DNA of 64,000 nt from Opitutaceae bacterium (GTDB lineage: Bacteria; Verrucomicrobiota; Verrucomicrobiia; Opitutales; Opitutaceae), in the NCBI GenBank assembly GCA_016795545.1, contig JAEUGX010000092.1:78870-142869 (forward strand). The letters run 5' to 3'. The notes beneath the pieces are model-generated. The model saw only the letters and a list, made by a program, of their open reading frames with translations, was not told the DNA's origin and searched no databases. Made by a program: the position numbers and the translations under genes. Within the stretch, counting starts at the first letter, position 1, and each line of letters starts with the position of its first letter. Shown piece after piece: positions 54,089-63,428 of this stretch.

Positions 54089-54979
54089 ATGAATCGCCTC
54101 CGCCCCTTCACCGGCACCTACACTGCCCTCGTCACGCCGTTCCGCCGCGGCGCCGTCGCCTTCGACGAGCTGCGCCGGCTGGTGGAGCAGCAGATCAAGG
54201 GCGGGATCGACGGGCTGGTGCCGGTGGGCACGACGGGCGAATCCCCGACCGTGTCGCACGAGGAGCATCTCGAGATCATCCGCGGCACCATCGACGCTGC
54301 CCGCGGACGCGTCCCGGTCATCGCGGGCACGGGCTCGAATTCCACGCGCGAGGCGATCGACATGACCAAGGCCGCCGACGCCGCCGGGGCCGACGGCTTC
54401 CTGCTGGTGGCGCCGTACTACAACCGCCCGACGCAAGAGGGCCTCTTCCGTCACTTTTCCGAGATCGCCGAGACCACCGCGAAGCCGATCGTCCTCTACT
54501 CCATTCCCGGTCGCTGCGGCGTCGAGATCAGCGTCGGCGTCATCGAGCGCCTGCGCGCCCGCTACCCGCACGTCGCCCACATCAAGGAGGCCGGCGGCAG
54601 CGTCGACCGCGTCGACCAGATCCTCCAAGCGCTCGGTGATTCCGTCACGGTCCTCAGCGGCGACGACAGCCTGACCCTGCCGTTCATGGCCGTCGGCGCC
54701 CGGGGCGTCATCAGCGTGGTCAGCAACCTGCTCCCGCGGGAGGTCAGCCGGATGGTCGAGCACGCCCTGGCTGGCGACTACGCGCGCGCGCGCAAGCTGC
54801 ATCGCCGCCTTTATCCGGTTTTCAAGCACATGTTCATCGAGTCTAACCCGTCGCCGATCAAGTTCGCCATGGCCCAGGCCGGGCTGATCGGTTCCGAGGA
54901 CGTGCGCTCGCCGCTCGTTCCGCTGAGTCCGGCCAGCCGCCAGACCGTGCGCTCCACCCTCGCCGCCTTCCGGCGCTGA
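54089..54979 (+). CDS. dapA: 4-hydroxy-tetrahydrodipicolinate synthase
   Basis: A 296-residue aldolase that condenses pyruvate with aspartate semialdehyde, first committed step of lysine and diaminopimelate synthesis. The start GTYTALVTPFRRG, GTTGESPTVSHEEH, the Tyr in VAPYYNRPTQEG and the Schiff-base Lys in VAHIKEAGG are all present. The length is standard. dapB follows after 7 bp and ruvA overlaps dapB, so dapA-dapB-ruvA form one operon. It is divergent from pilT. Confidence 0.96.
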   Translation: MNRLRPFTGTYTALVTPFRRGAVAFDELRRLVEQQIKGGIDGLVPVGTTGESPTVSHEEHLEIIRGTIDAARGRVPVIAGTGSNSTREAIDMTKAADAAGADGFLLVAPYYNRPTQEGLFRHFSEIAETTAKPIVLYSIPGRCGVEISVGVIERLRARYPHVAHIKEAGGSVDRVDQILQALGDSVTVLSGDDSLTLPFMAVGARGVISVVSNLLPREVSRMVEHALAGDYARARKLHRRLYPVFKHMFIESNPSPIKFAMAQAGLIGSEDVRSPLVPLSPASRQTVRSTLAAFRR

Positions 54980-54986
54980 CCCCGCC

Positions 54987-55718
54987 ATGGCCCTCCGGAT
55001 TCTCCTCAACGGCGCGAAAGGCAGGATGGGCCGAGCCATCGCGGGCCTGGCGGCGGAGCAAGACGCCGTCATCACGGCGGCCACCGACGTCGGCGACGAC
55101 CCGGCCAAAAGCATCGCCGGGTGCGACGTCATCATCGACTTCAGCTCCCCGCAGGTCACGGGCGCGCTGCTGGAGCTGGCCAGTGCGCACCGGAAGCCGA
55201 TCGTCATCGGCACCACCGGTCACCAGCCCGAGGCCAAAGCCGCCCTGCTCAAGTCCGCGGCCCGGGTGCCCTGCGTTTGGGCGGGGAATTTTTCGGTGGG
55301 CGTCAACCTGCTGTTCGCCCTCACCCGCCGCGCGGCGCGTGTGCTCGGTGCGGACTACGACGCGGAACTCACGGAGATGCATCACCGCTTCAAGAAGGAC
55401 GCGCCCAGCGGCACGGCCGAGCGCCTGCTTGAGATCATCCTCGAGGAACGGCGGCTCGGGCGCGACGCCGTGCGGCACGGGCGTTCCGGCATCGTCGGGG
55501 AACGAAAGCCCACCGAGGTCGGCATGCACGCCCTGCGCGGCGGCGACGTGGTGGGCGACCACACCGTTCTTTTTGCCGGCATGGGCGAACGTCTGGAACT
55601 GACCCACAAGGCCAGCGACCGTGCGATCTTCGCGCGGGGCGCCGTGCGGGCCGCCCACTGGGTGGCCGCACAGCCGGCCGGTGTCTACGACATGCAGGAC
55701 GTGCTCGGGCTCAAATGA
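54987..55718 (+). CDS. dapB: 4-hydroxy-tetrahydrodipicolinate reductase
   Basis: A 243-residue reductase, next step of diaminopimelate synthesis. The NAD(P) loop reads NGAKGRMGRAIAG, the substrate region IIDFSSPQVT and IGTTGHQPE, and the catalytic block EMHHRFKKDAPSGTA with the His-His and Lys pair. The C-terminus is short but complete. Its TGA overlaps the ruvA start (ATGA). The operon context with dapA supports the assignment. Confidence 0.95.
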   Translation: MALRILLNGAKGRMGRAIAGLAAEQDAVITAATDVGDDPAKSIAGCDVIIDFSSPQVTGALLELASAHRKPIVIGTTGHQPEAKAALLKSAARVPCVWAGNFSVGVNLLFALTRRAARVLGADYDAELTEMHHRFKKDAPSGTAERLLEIILEERRLGRDAVRHGRSGIVGERKPTEVGMHALRGGDVVGDHTVLFAGMGERLELTHKASDRAIFARGAVRAAHWVAAQPAGVYDMQDVLGLK

Positions 55719-56323
55719 TCACGAGCATCTCGGGGGTCCTGGTGACTACGACGCCGCTGACCGCGGTGATCGAGACGGGGGGACTCGGCTACGAGATTCA
55801 TGTGCCGGTCACGACCGCGGAGCGCCTCCCCCAGCCCGGCAAGCCGGCCAAGCTGCACACCTACGCCGTGTATCGCGAGGATTCCCAGACGCTCTACGGC
55901 TTCGCCACCGAGGAGGAGCGCGACTTCTTCCGCCTGCTGGTCGAGAAGGTGACCGGCGTCGGTCCCAAGATGGCGCTCAGCGTGCTGAGCAAACTTTCCC
56001 TGCCGACCCTGCGCGGGGCGATCGCCGCCGGCGACGTCGGCTTGCTCGCCAAATGCCCGGGCATCGGTCGCAAGACCGCCGAGCGGTTGGTGATGGAACT
56101 GCGCGACACCCTGATCCCGGCCGAGGCCGGGGCGACCGCCACGTCGCCGGCTCCAGCCAGGCCGGGCGCGGCACCTAGTGAGGACCGCATACGCGATGCC
56201 GTCCTCGCGCTCGGGGCGCTGGGTTATAAACCGGCCGACGCCGACAAGGCCGTGCGCCAAGCCTCGGTCGCTCTGGGGCCTTCCGCGACGACGGAGGCGC
56301 TGATCAAGAAAGCCCTGGGCTGA
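55715..56323 (+). CDS. ruvA: Holliday junction helicase subunit RuvA
   Basis: A 202-residue junction-binding protein that works with RuvB in branch migration. It opens ITSISGVLVTTTPLTAVIET (OB fold), has the helix-hairpin-helix pair VTGVGPKMAL and CPGIGRKTAERLVMEL, and ends with domain III (about 150-202, ALGALGYKPADADKAV) that contacts RuvB. It overlaps dapB by 4 bp. ruvB and ruvC are not adjacent. Confidence 0.95.
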   Translation: MITSISGVLVTTTPLTAVIETGGLGYEIHVPVTTAERLPQPGKPAKLHTYAVYREDSQTLYGFATEEERDFFRLLVEKVTGVGPKMALSVLSKLSLPTLRGAIAAGDVGLLAKCPGIGRKTAERLVMELRDTLIPAEAGATATSPAPARPGAAPSEDRIRDAVLALGALGYKPADADKAVRQASVALGPSATTEALIKKALG

Positions 56324-56336
56324 AACGGCCGGCTGC

Positions 56337-56357
56337 CTGGAGCCGGCGGGGCTCCAG
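56337..56357. terminator. Hairpin between convergent ruvA and anti-sigma gene
   Basis: CTGGAGCC (56337-56344) pairs with GGCTCCAG (56350-56357) around a 5-base loop, 14 bp after the ruvA stop. No U-tract follows directly. A shared end for both convergent units is likely. Confidence 0.45.
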
Positions 56358-56389
56358 CAGCGTGTTCCTTGTCCCTTGGCGCCGAACGG

Positions 56390-57100
56390 TCAGCGCTGGA
56401 ACTGGAACGCCGTGAACTCAGCTTGCACCGCAGGCGACTGCCGGCTCCGGAAGACCCGTTGGTTGCCGGCCGGTGCGTAACGCCCTGAGTCGAAGACCGC
56501 GTCGTCGAAAAGCGAAGGCGCCTTGGCGAGTTGGATGCGTCCGCTGGCGAAAGCCTGGGACTCTTCCTCCCGCAGCGTGGCCAGCAGCGCGCTGTAATCC
56601 GTCTCGGCCGCCACCGTGGTGCGCAGGGTCGTCGCCGGCGCTACAGGCACGTCCGCGGCCGCCACCTGCACCGGCGCCACTTCCCTCGCCTGCGGCGCGG
56701 CGACCGCGGTCGGGACGGGAGCAGGCGTGAGCGTAGCCATCAGGCGGGTCGCGGTGGTGTCCGGCGCATTGATCCGGGCCAGCGCGATTGCCACGCAGGC
56801 CGCCGCTGCGGCGGTGCCCAGGTAGTAGCCCCAGCGGCCGCGCCGCTGACGCCGCTGCACCTCGAAGCGGGCGATCGAGCCCTCCGCGGCCGGCGTGGTC
56901 GCCGGCTGCTGCTCGGGAGCATGGGAGCGGAAACTTTCGTAGACCAGCTTCGTCGCGCGATGCATCCGGCAGTACTGCAGGTAAACGGCGCGCCGCCGCG
57001 GATTCGCCTGGATCTCGGCCTCGAGCTCGGCCGCCTCGGCCGACGAGATCTGCCGGTCGATGTACAGGTTGACCAACTCGATAAAGCGGGTGTCTCTCAT
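56390..57100 (-). CDS. Membrane anti-sigma factor-like protein
   Basis: A 236-residue protein with a cytoplasmic N-terminal helix bundle (TRFIELVNLYIDRQISSAEA and KLVYESFRS), one membrane segment (about 91-108, GYYLGTAAAAACVAIALARI) and a periplasmic Pro/Ala/Val-rich region with a tail SRQSPAVQAEFTAF. Its ATG overlaps the stop of the ECF sigma gene (ATGA), the usual sigma/anti-sigma arrangement. No zinc-finger HxxxCxxC is seen, so it is not a ZAS protein; it resembles the FecR-type or short verrucomicrobial anti-sigma N-terminus. Regulated stimulus unknown. Confidence 0.8.
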   Translation of the reverse strand: MRDTRFIELVNLYIDRQISSAEAAELEAEIQANPRRRAVYLQYCRMHRATKLVYESFRSHAPEQQPATTPAAEGSIARFEVQRRQRRGRWGYYLGTAAAAACVAIALARINAPDTTATRLMATLTPAPVPTAVAAPQAREVAPVQVAAADVPVAPATTLRTTVAAETDYSALLATLREEESQAFASGRIQLAKAPSLFDDAVFDSGRYAPAGNQRVFRSRQSPAVQAEFTAFQFQR

Positions 57101-57747
57101 GGCTGAAATTCGTCTCCGAGCTTCTCGCGCAGACTCTCGCGCGCCCGGGCGATCCGGCTCTTGACGGTCCCGACGCTGATGCCGAGAACCTCGGCGATTT
57201 CCTCGTAGGAAAGATTCTGGACGTTTCGGAGGATCAGGATCTCCCGATGCTTCTCGTTGAGGTCGTCCATGCATTCGGACACCCGGGTGACAAATTCCTG
57301 GGTAACGGTCGCATCCTCGGGCGTTTCCTGTTCGGCGGGAACCAGCTCGGCCAAGGTGGTTTCGTTGTCGCCGCTCAGCGGCGCATCGAATGAAACGGAC
57401 TTGTCCCGCTTGCGCCGCCACCAGTACCAATAACGATTGCGGGCCAGGTTGGTCGCGATCTGGTAGAGCCAGGTCGAAAAAGCCGAGTCGCCACGGAAAT
57501 TCTCCAGCCCGCGGTGCGCCCGGATGAAGGCGTCCTGCGTGACCTCCTCGGCATCCTGCTGGTTGCGCAGCAGCTGATTCGTCATCGCGTAGATGCGGTC
57601 CCAATAGCGGGTTACCAACTGATCAAACGCCGATTTGTCACCGCCTTTGAAGCGGTCAACCAGCATGCGATCCATAGCGACTTCCTGGGCCTTGGCGGTC
57701 ATGTGCTCAGGGTCGTTTTGATCCGGAAATTTGAGGATTGTTCCCAC
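57097..57747 (-). CDS. ECF RNA polymerase sigma factor, RpoE-like
   Basis: A 216-residue sigma factor with region 2 (FDQLVTRYWDRIYAMTNQLL and FRGDSAFSTWLYQIATNLAR), a short charged linker, and region 4 (LNEKHREILILRNVQNLSYE, ISVGTVKSRIARARESLREK). It directs transcription of a stress or envelope regulon and is probably held by the overlapping anti-sigma protein. An in-frame ATG 15 codons in (MTAKAQ) is an alternative start. Region 4 ends with EFQP at its overlap with the next gene. Confidence 0.93.
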   Translation of the reverse strand: MGTILKFPDQNDPEHMTAKAQEVAMDRMLVDRFKGGDKSAFDQLVTRYWDRIYAMTNQLLRNQQDAEEVTQDAFIRAHRGLENFRGDSAFSTWLYQIATNLARNRYWYWWRRKRDKSVSFDAPLSGDNETTLAELVPAEQETPEDATVTQEFVTRVSECMDDLNEKHREILILRNVQNLSYEEIAEVLGISVGTVKSRIARARESLREKLGDEFQP

Positions 57748-57890
57748 GAAGTCGCTGGTTGCCTGTGATCTTGCAACAGCCCCCGCCGCCGGGTCAATGC
57801 CAGCGTGGCCGGCCTACCTCCCCGCGCACAAATAATCCTTGCTTTGCCGCCCAAGCGAAAAAATATCGCCCTCTTGAGGAGTCCCCTCGG

Positions 57891-57965
57891 GGGTCGATAG
57901 CTCAATGGTAGAGCAGTTGCCTTTTAAGCAATTGGTTCTGGGTTCGAATCCCAGTCGGCCCACCA
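57891..57965 (+). tRNA. trnK: tRNA-Lys (anticodon TTT)
   Basis: The 75-base gene has acceptor stem GGGTCGA with TCGGCCC, D-arm GCTC..GAGC, anticodon loop CTTTTAA (anticodon TTT), T-arm CTGGG-TTCGAAT-CCCAG, discriminator A and an encoded CCA (57963-57965). All four helices pair. It is a stand-alone tRNA with a weak upstream element (TTGCTT, AATATC, 17 bp apart). Confidence 0.95.
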
Positions 57966-58091
57966 CCCGAGATTGGTCAATTCCTTGTACAAGGCCCTTT
58001 TGCCATGAATCGAGGTTGAGTTTTTCTGCGGAAGACCGAGAGTCGCACGAGAACCGCCAGACGTCCTGACGAACCCACGCAGCAGCCAACA

Positions 58092-58760
58092 GTGTCACCG
58101 AATTCCCAGCCCAAGCGCATCGTCATCATCGAGGATCAGACCGCCATTCGTGAAATGCTGGCGGAAATTCTCCGTATCGATCCCGCCTATAAGATCATCG
58201 GGGAAAGCGGTGACGGCCAGCAGGCCTGCCAGCTTTGCCTCGACCTCAAGCCGGACCTGCTCGTCCTCGACGCCCGGCTTCCGGGCTTGAGCGGCGTCGA
58301 CATCCTGCGGCGTATCGCCAAGCAGCTGAAGAATACCCGCGTGCTCGTCTTTTCCGCCTACGAAAGCCCGGCCCTCGTCCGGGAGATGCTGGAGGCCGGC
58401 GCGCATGGATTCGTCGAGAAGACGGCGGGGCTCGGCGAGTTCAAGAAGGGCCTCGAAACGATCGCCAATGGCGGAACCTATTTCGGCCCGGGAGTGGCCG
58501 CCCTGCTGCGCTCGGTGGTGGCGAATAACAACCAGGCGCCGGGCATGGACACGCTCACCGACCGCGAACGCGAGATTCTCAAGCTGGTGGCCGAGAGCAA
58601 CAGCACCAAGGAAATCGCGCAGAAGCTTGGCATTAGCGTCAAGACCGTCGACAACCACCGCACGAACCTGATGCGGAAGCTCAATCTGCACGATGTCGCC
58701 AGCCTGACCCGGTACGCGCTCGAAATCGGGTTGATCGACCACCGCGCCCAGACGTGGTGA
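58092..58760 (+). CDS. NarL/FixJ-type response regulator with LuxR HTH
   Basis: A 222-residue two-domain regulator. The receiver (1-125) has Glu14-Asp15, phospho-acceptor Asp60 in VLDARLPGLSG, Ser88 and Lys110 in FVEKTAG. The LuxR-type HTH (about 155-217) reads LTDREREILKLVAESNSTKE and ISVKTVDNHRTNLMRKLNL. It starts with GTG at 58092; no better in-frame start keeps the first strand. A partner histidine kinase is not in the window. The Pal-like lipoprotein gene follows after 84 bp. Confidence 0.93.
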   Translation: MSPNSQPKRIVIIEDQTAIREMLAEILRIDPAYKIIGESGDGQQACQLCLDLKPDLLVLDARLPGLSGVDILRRIAKQLKNTRVLVFSAYESPALVREMLEAGAHGFVEKTAGLGEFKKGLETIANGGTYFGPGVAALLRSVVANNNQAPGMDTLTDREREILKLVAESNSTKEIAQKLGISVKTVDNHRTNLMRKLNLHDVASLTRYALEIGLIDHRAQTW

Positions 58761-58844
58761 AAGTTATTGGCCTGCGGCAGTTTCGTTCTTGCGCGCCCTA
58801 GGCCTTTAACCAATAACGACGCTCACTCCTTTTTTACGCACAAC

Positions 58845-59387
58845 ATGAAGACAGTTTCCAAACTCCTCTACGTCGTCGTGGCGCTCTCCGCCCTGGTCCT
58901 CGCTGGCTGCAAAAAGAAGCCGGTGCGTCCGGACCCAACCACGACGGCCATGGGGCCCAATAACAATGTGGATCCGACCGCGGTTGCCCTTCCCCAGGAG
59001 GACGGTCTCGCCCTCCAAGGCCGTGATGGCGGCACGCTCGTCGACGAGAACAAAAGCGTGGTCGAGCCGATATACTTTGCCCTCGATCGTTCCGCCGTGG
59101 CACCCGGCGAGCGCTCGAAACTCGATGCCGCCGTCAAGTGGCTGAACGAAAACAGCGACAAAAACCTCGTGCTCGTCGGACATTGCGACTGGCGCGGCAC
59201 GGCCGAGTACAATCTCGGCCTGGGCGACCGTCGCGCCAACGCCGTCAAGCGCTACCTCGAGCAGCTCGGGGTCAGCCCGGGCCGGCTGGAGACCCTCTCC
59301 AAGGGCTCCACCGAGGCCAAACAGACGGGCGGCGAGTCCGAGTGGGCCAAGGACCGGCGCGTCGACTTCATTGTCCTGAAGCGCTGA
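58845..59387 (+). CDS. OmpA/Pal-like peptidoglycan-associated lipoprotein
   Basis: A 180-residue lipoprotein with lipobox LVLAGC (lipidated Cys about 22) and an OmpA-like peptidoglycan-binding domain: IYFALDRSAVAPGERSKLDA, LVLVGHCDWRGTAEYN and LGDRRANAVKRYL. It links the outer membrane to peptidoglycan. The mature start has a Lys-rich stretch (KKKPVRPD). No tolB or other tol genes are adjacent, so it may be either true Pal or a lone paralogue. The ATG at 58845 gives the lipobox signal. A strong terminator follows. Confidence 0.9.
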   Translation: MKTVSKLLYVVVALSALVLAGCKKKPVRPDPTTTAMGPNNNVDPTAVALPQEDGLALQGRDGGTLVDENKSVVEPIYFALDRSAVAPGERSKLDAAVKWLNENSDKNLVLVGHCDWRGTAEYNLGLGDRRANAVKRYLEQLGVSPGRLETLSKGSTEAKQTGGESEWAKDRRVDFIVLKR

Positions 59388-59409
59388 TCGTCCCTCACCT
59401 CTTTGCCGA

Positions 59410-59438
59410 ATGCCGCGGAGAAATCCGCGGCATTTTTA
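59410..59438 (+). terminator. Rho-independent terminator after the Pal-like gene
   Basis: A 10-bp stem, ATGCCGCGGA (59410-59419) with TCCGCGGCAT (59424-59433), capped by GAAA and followed by TTTT. It lies 22 bp after the stop. Confidence 0.88.
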
Positions 59439-59496
59439 GTGCGCAAAGGGGGCCGGGCTGTTCCCGCCGCGGGTGTGCGGTCGCGGCCCGGGCCGC

Positions 59497-60867
59497 TCAC
59501 TTCCGCGCCAGCGCAGCGAGCACGCGCTCGGAGGTGTCGATGCCCTTGCGCATCACGCCGAGATGGAAGCTTTCGTTCGGTGCGTGCAAATTGTCCTCCG
59601 GCAGACAGAGTCCCATCATCACCGCATCGAGCCCCAGCACCTGCTTGAGGTCCGCGATGAGCCCGACGCTGCCGCCTTCCCGCAGGTACAACGGCGGCTT
59701 GCCCCAGACCTCCCGGGTGGCCTGGTCGAGCGCCCGGAATCCTCGGGCGAGCACCGGCGATTGGTCCCGCGGGGTATTGGAACGGTCGGGCGGCACCACG
59801 ACGTAAGGGGTGGCGTGGTGCTGCTCCGTGATCTTGAGGGTGACGCCGTGCGGGCAGCGTCCGCGGATCGCCTGGAAGACCACTTCCTTTATGTTCTCGG
59901 GAGTCTGATTGGGCACGAGCCGACAGGTGATCTTCGCCCGCGCCTTGCTGGGGATCACCGTCTTGGTGCCCTCGCCCTGGTAGCCGCCGCTGAAACCGTT
60001 GAACTCGAGGGTCGGGAGGAAGCGGATGGCCTCGAACGGCGTGTAGCCCGGCGGAGTGTGAAAGGCGCTGATGCCGAGGAAATCCGCATACTGTCGCTCG
60101 CTGAGGCCCAGTTGCTTGAGCTCGTCGCGCTCCCATGCGGCCGGTTCCACGACGGGATCATAAAAGCCGGGCACGTTCACGCGGCCGTCGGGCGTGTGCA
60201 GCGACGCGCATAGCTCGGCCAGCGCCTGCAGCGGATTCATCAGCGCGCCTCCATTCATGCCGGAATGCAGGTCCGTCCTGGGCCCGGTCAGCTCGACCTC
60301 GAAGGCCAGCATGCCCCGCAGCCCCACCGTCACCGCCATCCGGTCCGGCGTGGGAATGCCGTTGTCGGAGAGAAAAATAAAATCGGCGCGGAGCTTCTCC
60401 TTGTTCGCCATCAGGAATGCCTTGAAATTCTGGCTGCCGATCTCCTCCTCGCCTTCCACCACGAACGTGATGCGCAGCGGCAACTGCGGGTTCTTCTCCA
60501 GGAGGCGGGCCACCGCGGCGAGGTGCACCATCAGCATGCCCTTGTTGTCCGAAGTGCCCCGGCCGTAGATCCGCTCGCCGCGGATCACCGGCTCGAAGGG
60601 GGGCGAGTCCCATTTCTCGACCGGGTCGGGCGGCTGCACGTCGTAGTGTCCGTAGATGATGACATGCGGCCAGCTCGGATCGCCTCCGCGCTTGCCGAGC
60701 ACGACCGGATGCAGCGCCGTCGGCACCACCTCGACCGTAAAACCTATATCCTGCAGCAGGCTCGCGACGAACCGCTGCGCCCCTTCCATGCCGGCCTTGA
60801 ACTGCGGATCGGCGGAGACACTGGCATGACGGACGTATTCCTTCAGCTTCTCGACGGGGTCAAACAT
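59497..60867 (-). CDS. M20-family dipeptidase
   Basis: A 456-residue zinc peptidase. Metal and catalytic motifs are YGHYDVQPPDP, GTSDNKG, EGEEEIGS and the C-terminal REGGSVGLI; the lid domain lies in between (about 190-340). It fits the M20/M25/M40 group of cytoplasmic dipeptidases that trim peptides. The length and all zinc ligands appear complete. It is the first on a minus-strand run and is separated from the M48 peptidase by 66 bp; the two could be co-transcribed. Confidence 0.92.
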   Translation of the reverse strand: MFDPVEKLKEYVRHASVSADPQFKAGMEGAQRFVASLLQDIGFTVEVVPTALHPVVLGKRGGDPSWPHVIIYGHYDVQPPDPVEKWDSPPFEPVIRGERIYGRGTSDNKGMLMVHLAAVARLLEKNPQLPLRITFVVEGEEEIGSQNFKAFLMANKEKLRADFIFLSDNGIPTPDRMAVTVGLRGMLAFEVELTGPRTDLHSGMNGGALMNPLQALAELCASLHTPDGRVNVPGFYDPVVEPAAWERDELKQLGLSERQYADFLGISAFHTPPGYTPFEAIRFLPTLEFNGFSGGYQGEGTKTVIPSKARAKITCRLVPNQTPENIKEVVFQAIRGRCPHGVTLKITEQHHATPYVVVPPDRSNTPRDQSPVLARGFRALDQATREVWGKPPLYLREGGSVGLIADLKQVLGLDAVMMGLCLPEDNLHAPNESFHLGVMRKGIDTSERVLAALARK

Positions 60868-60933
60868 GCCGCAAGTTGACCCATCTCCCGGCGTGGGGCT
60901 AGCCCGAATTCTTCGCCGCCAAGTTTTCGGCCG

Positions 60934-61719
60934 TCATGGGTAGCGCAAGCGCGCGGCCTCGTACAGGGGCAGCACCTGCGGCATCCATTTCTGCAGATCG
61001 GAGATGCGCTGCGCGTGCGTCGGATGCGTCGACAGCCATTTCGGCGGCGAGGCGCCCTCCTTGGCCTTGGCCATCTTCTGCCAGAAGGTTATCGCCCCCA
61101 TCGGATTGTAGCCAGCCTTCGCCGCGTAGCGGATGCCGATGTAGTCCGCCTCGCTCTCGTGCGAGCGGGAGAAAGCCAGCACGGTGCCGCCGGCCGCGAG
61201 CCCGTAGCCGACGCGCCAGAGGTCGCGGTGGCGGCTGTTGTCGGTGGCCACGCCGACGGCGACGCCGATCGCGGCGGTCACGATGCCCTGCGACATGCGC
61301 TCGGCGCCGTGCCGGGCGGTGACATGCGCGATTTCATGTCCCATGACCGTGGCCAGTTCGTCGTCCGTCGTCGCCAGTTCCAGGAGGCCGGTGTACACCC
61401 CGACCTTGCCGCCCGGCAGCGCAAAGGCGTTGATCGTCTTGGGCTCGTCGAACACCACAAATTCCCACTTGGCACTGGGCAGCGCGTCGCCGACCGCCTG
61501 CGCGATCCGCGCCCCCACCCGCCGGACCCGCTCGTTGGCGGCGGGATCAAGCGAGACCTTTTCCTTGGCCCGGATGTCGGCGAAGGCCGCGGCGCCCATC
61601 TGCGTCTCCTCGCCCGGGGAGATCATCACCATCGCTTGCCGGCCGGTTTCCGGCACCGTGTAGCATCCCGCCAGCACCCCGAGCGCGGCCAGCAGCGTCC
61701 ATCGCAGGCTTTTTTTCAT
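60934..61719 (-). CDS. M48-family metalloprotease lipoprotein
   Basis: A 261-residue lipoprotein peptidase. The lipobox is GVLAGC after a MKKSLRWTLLAALG signal; the zinc motif is GHEIAHVTARHG, and the third ligand lies in SHESEADYIGIRYAAKAGYN. It is a short, OMA1/LoiP-like M48 protein that probably acts on outer-membrane proteins in the periplasm. The ATG at 61719 gives the lipobox. It lies 50 bp after the purH stop on the same strand. Confidence 0.92.
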   Translation of the reverse strand: MKKSLRWTLLAALGVLAGCYTVPETGRQAMVMISPGEETQMGAAAFADIRAKEKVSLDPAANERVRRVGARIAQAVGDALPSAKWEFVVFDEPKTINAFALPGGKVGVYTGLLELATTDDELATVMGHEIAHVTARHGAERMSQGIVTAAIGVAVGVATDNSRHRDLWRVGYGLAAGGTVLAFSRSHESEADYIGIRYAAKAGYNPMGAITFWQKMAKAKEGASPPKWLSTHPTHAQRISDLQKWMPQVLPLYEAARLRYP

Positions 61720-61769
61720 GAGGGGATAGCTAGCCGGCTTCGCCCCCGCGGCCAAGCAGAAGTTCAGGC

Positions 61770-63317
61770 CTAGTGCTTGAAGTGCCGGATGCCGGTGAAG
61801 ACCATTGCCATGCCGCGCTCGTCGGCGGCCTTGATGACCTCCTCGTCGCGCACGGAGCCGCCCGGTTGAATCGCGCTCGTCGCGCCGGCCTCCGCGGCGG
61901 CGATGAGGCCGTCGGCGAACGGAAACAGCGCCTCGCTGGCGACCACCGAACCCCTGAGGTCCAGCTTGGCTTCGCCGGCCTTCCACACCGCGATGCGCGA
62001 GCTGTCGACCCGAGCCATCTGCCCGGCGCCGATCCCCAGCGTCTGCTCGCCGCGGCAGTAGACGATCGCATTCGACTTCACGTGCTTGCCGACCTTCCAG
62101 CCGAAGAGCATGGACGCCCACTCGTCGGGCGTGGGCTGGCGCCGGGTCACGACCTTGAAGTCGCCGATCTTGCCCAGCGTCCGATCGCGATCCTGGACCA
62201 GCACGCCGCCGACGACGGAACGCACCTCCTGCAGCGCGTCGGGCCCCAGGCCCTCCCGGGCGATCATCAGCCGGAGGTTCTTCTTGCGCCCGAAAATCTG
62301 CCGCGCCTCGTCGGTGAACCGCGGCGCGATGATGACCTCCGTGAAGATCTCGGCGATGATGCCGGCCAGGTCCGCCCCCAGGGTTTGGTTGACGACGATG
62401 ATGCCGCCAAACGGAGCCTGGCGGTCGGTGGCGAAGGCCTTCTCCCAGGCTTCGCGCAGGGTGTCCGCGCTCGCCACCCCGCAGGGGTTCGTGTGCTTGA
62501 GGATCGCGACCGTCGGGCGCTCAAACTCGCCGATCAGGTAGGTGGCCGAGGTGATGTCGAGGATGTTGTTGTAGCTGAGCTCCTTTCCCTGGAGCTGCTG
62601 GAAATGCTCGTGGAAGCTGCCGTAGAGGGCGGCCTTCTGGTGGGGATTCTCGCCGTAACGCAGGCTCTGGGCCTTCTTGAGCGAGAGCTGGAAGGTCGCG
62701 GGAAAGCCGCTCAAGGCCTCGAGGTCCGGTTCCGCCTGCTGCGCCTCCAGGTAACGGGCAATGGCCGCGTCGTACGCGGCGGTGCGCTGGAAGACCTTCA
62801 GCGCCAACCGGCGCCGCAGCTCGCCGAGCCGGGCCGGGTCGCCGAGCGCCGCCAGCACCGCCGGGTAGTCGTCGGGGTCGCAGACGACCGTCACGCTCTC
62901 GTGATTCTTCGCGGCACTCCGCAGCATTGACGGGCCGCCGATGTCGATGTTCTCGATCGCCTCCTCAAACTCGACGTGCGGCTTCGCCACGGTCTGCTCG
63001 AACGGGTAAAGGTTCACCACCACGAGGTCGATCAGGCCGATGCCGTTCTTCTCCGCCTGCGCCCGGTGCTCGGGCTTGTCCCGCCGGCAGAGCAGCCCGC
63101 CGTGGATCTTCGGGTGCAGGGTCTTGACCCGCCCCTCCATGATCTCCGGGAACCCCGTGTGCTGGCTCACCTCCGTCACGGCCAGGCCCGCCTCGGCCAG
63201 CAGCCGGGCCGTGCCGCCCGTGGACAGCAGCCGGAAGCCGTGCTGCCGGACCAGGGCCGTGGCGAATTCCGGCAGGCCGCGTTTGTCGCTGACGGAGAGA
63301 AGCGCGAGCTTTTCCAT
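61770..63317 (-). CDS. purH: Bifunctional AICAR transformylase/IMP cyclohydrolase
   Basis: A 515-residue enzyme of the last two steps of purine synthesis. The IMP cyclohydrolase half (1-195) opens [20 protein letters not shown] and carries [13 protein letters not shown]; the AICAR transformylase half contains KHTNPCG, the conserved Lys-His pair, and the C-terminal [15 protein letters not shown]. Both halves look complete. It starts at ATG 63317 and diverges from apaG. The M48 gene follows on the same strand. Confidence 0.96.
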   Translation of the reverse strand: MEKLALLSVSDKRGLPEFATALVRQHGFRLLSTGGTARLLAEAGLAVTEVSQHTGFPEIMEGRVKTLHPKIHGGLLCRRDKPEHRAQAEKNGIGLIDLVVVNLYPFEQTVAKPHVEFEEAIENIDIGGPSMLRSAAKNHESVTVVCDPDDYPAVLAALGDPARLGELRRRLALKVFQRTAAYDAAIARYLEAQQAEPDLEALSGFPATFQLSLKKAQSLRYGENPHQKAALYGSFHEHFQQLQGKELSYNNILDITSATYLIGEFERPTVAILKHTNPCGVASADTLREAWEKAFATDRQAPFGGIIVVNQTLGADLAGIIAEIFTEVIIAPRFTDEARQIFGRKKNLRLMIAREGLGPDALQEVRSVVGGVLVQDRDRTLGKIGDFKVVTRRQPTPDEWASMLFGWKVGKHVKSNAIVYCRGEQTLGIGAGQMARVDSSRIAVWKAGEAKLDLRGSVVASEALFPFADGLIAAAEAGATSAIQPGGSVRDEEVIKAADERGMAMVFTGIRHFKH

Positions 63318-63428
63318 AGATGAGCGTCTTTCTGCGTCCCGGCCCCGCCACCGCAAGGAGAAAGCCCGGACGGGACCCGTATTTTCTGCGTGCCCTCGAT
63401 CCCCTTGGTCGTTGGAGTGGCGGACGGC

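Noticed and set aside
52916..55216. A long minus-strand frame running from pilT into the dapA-dapB region
   Set aside because: The stretch upstream of 54010 is antisense to dapA and dapB. The pilT family start is at 54010.
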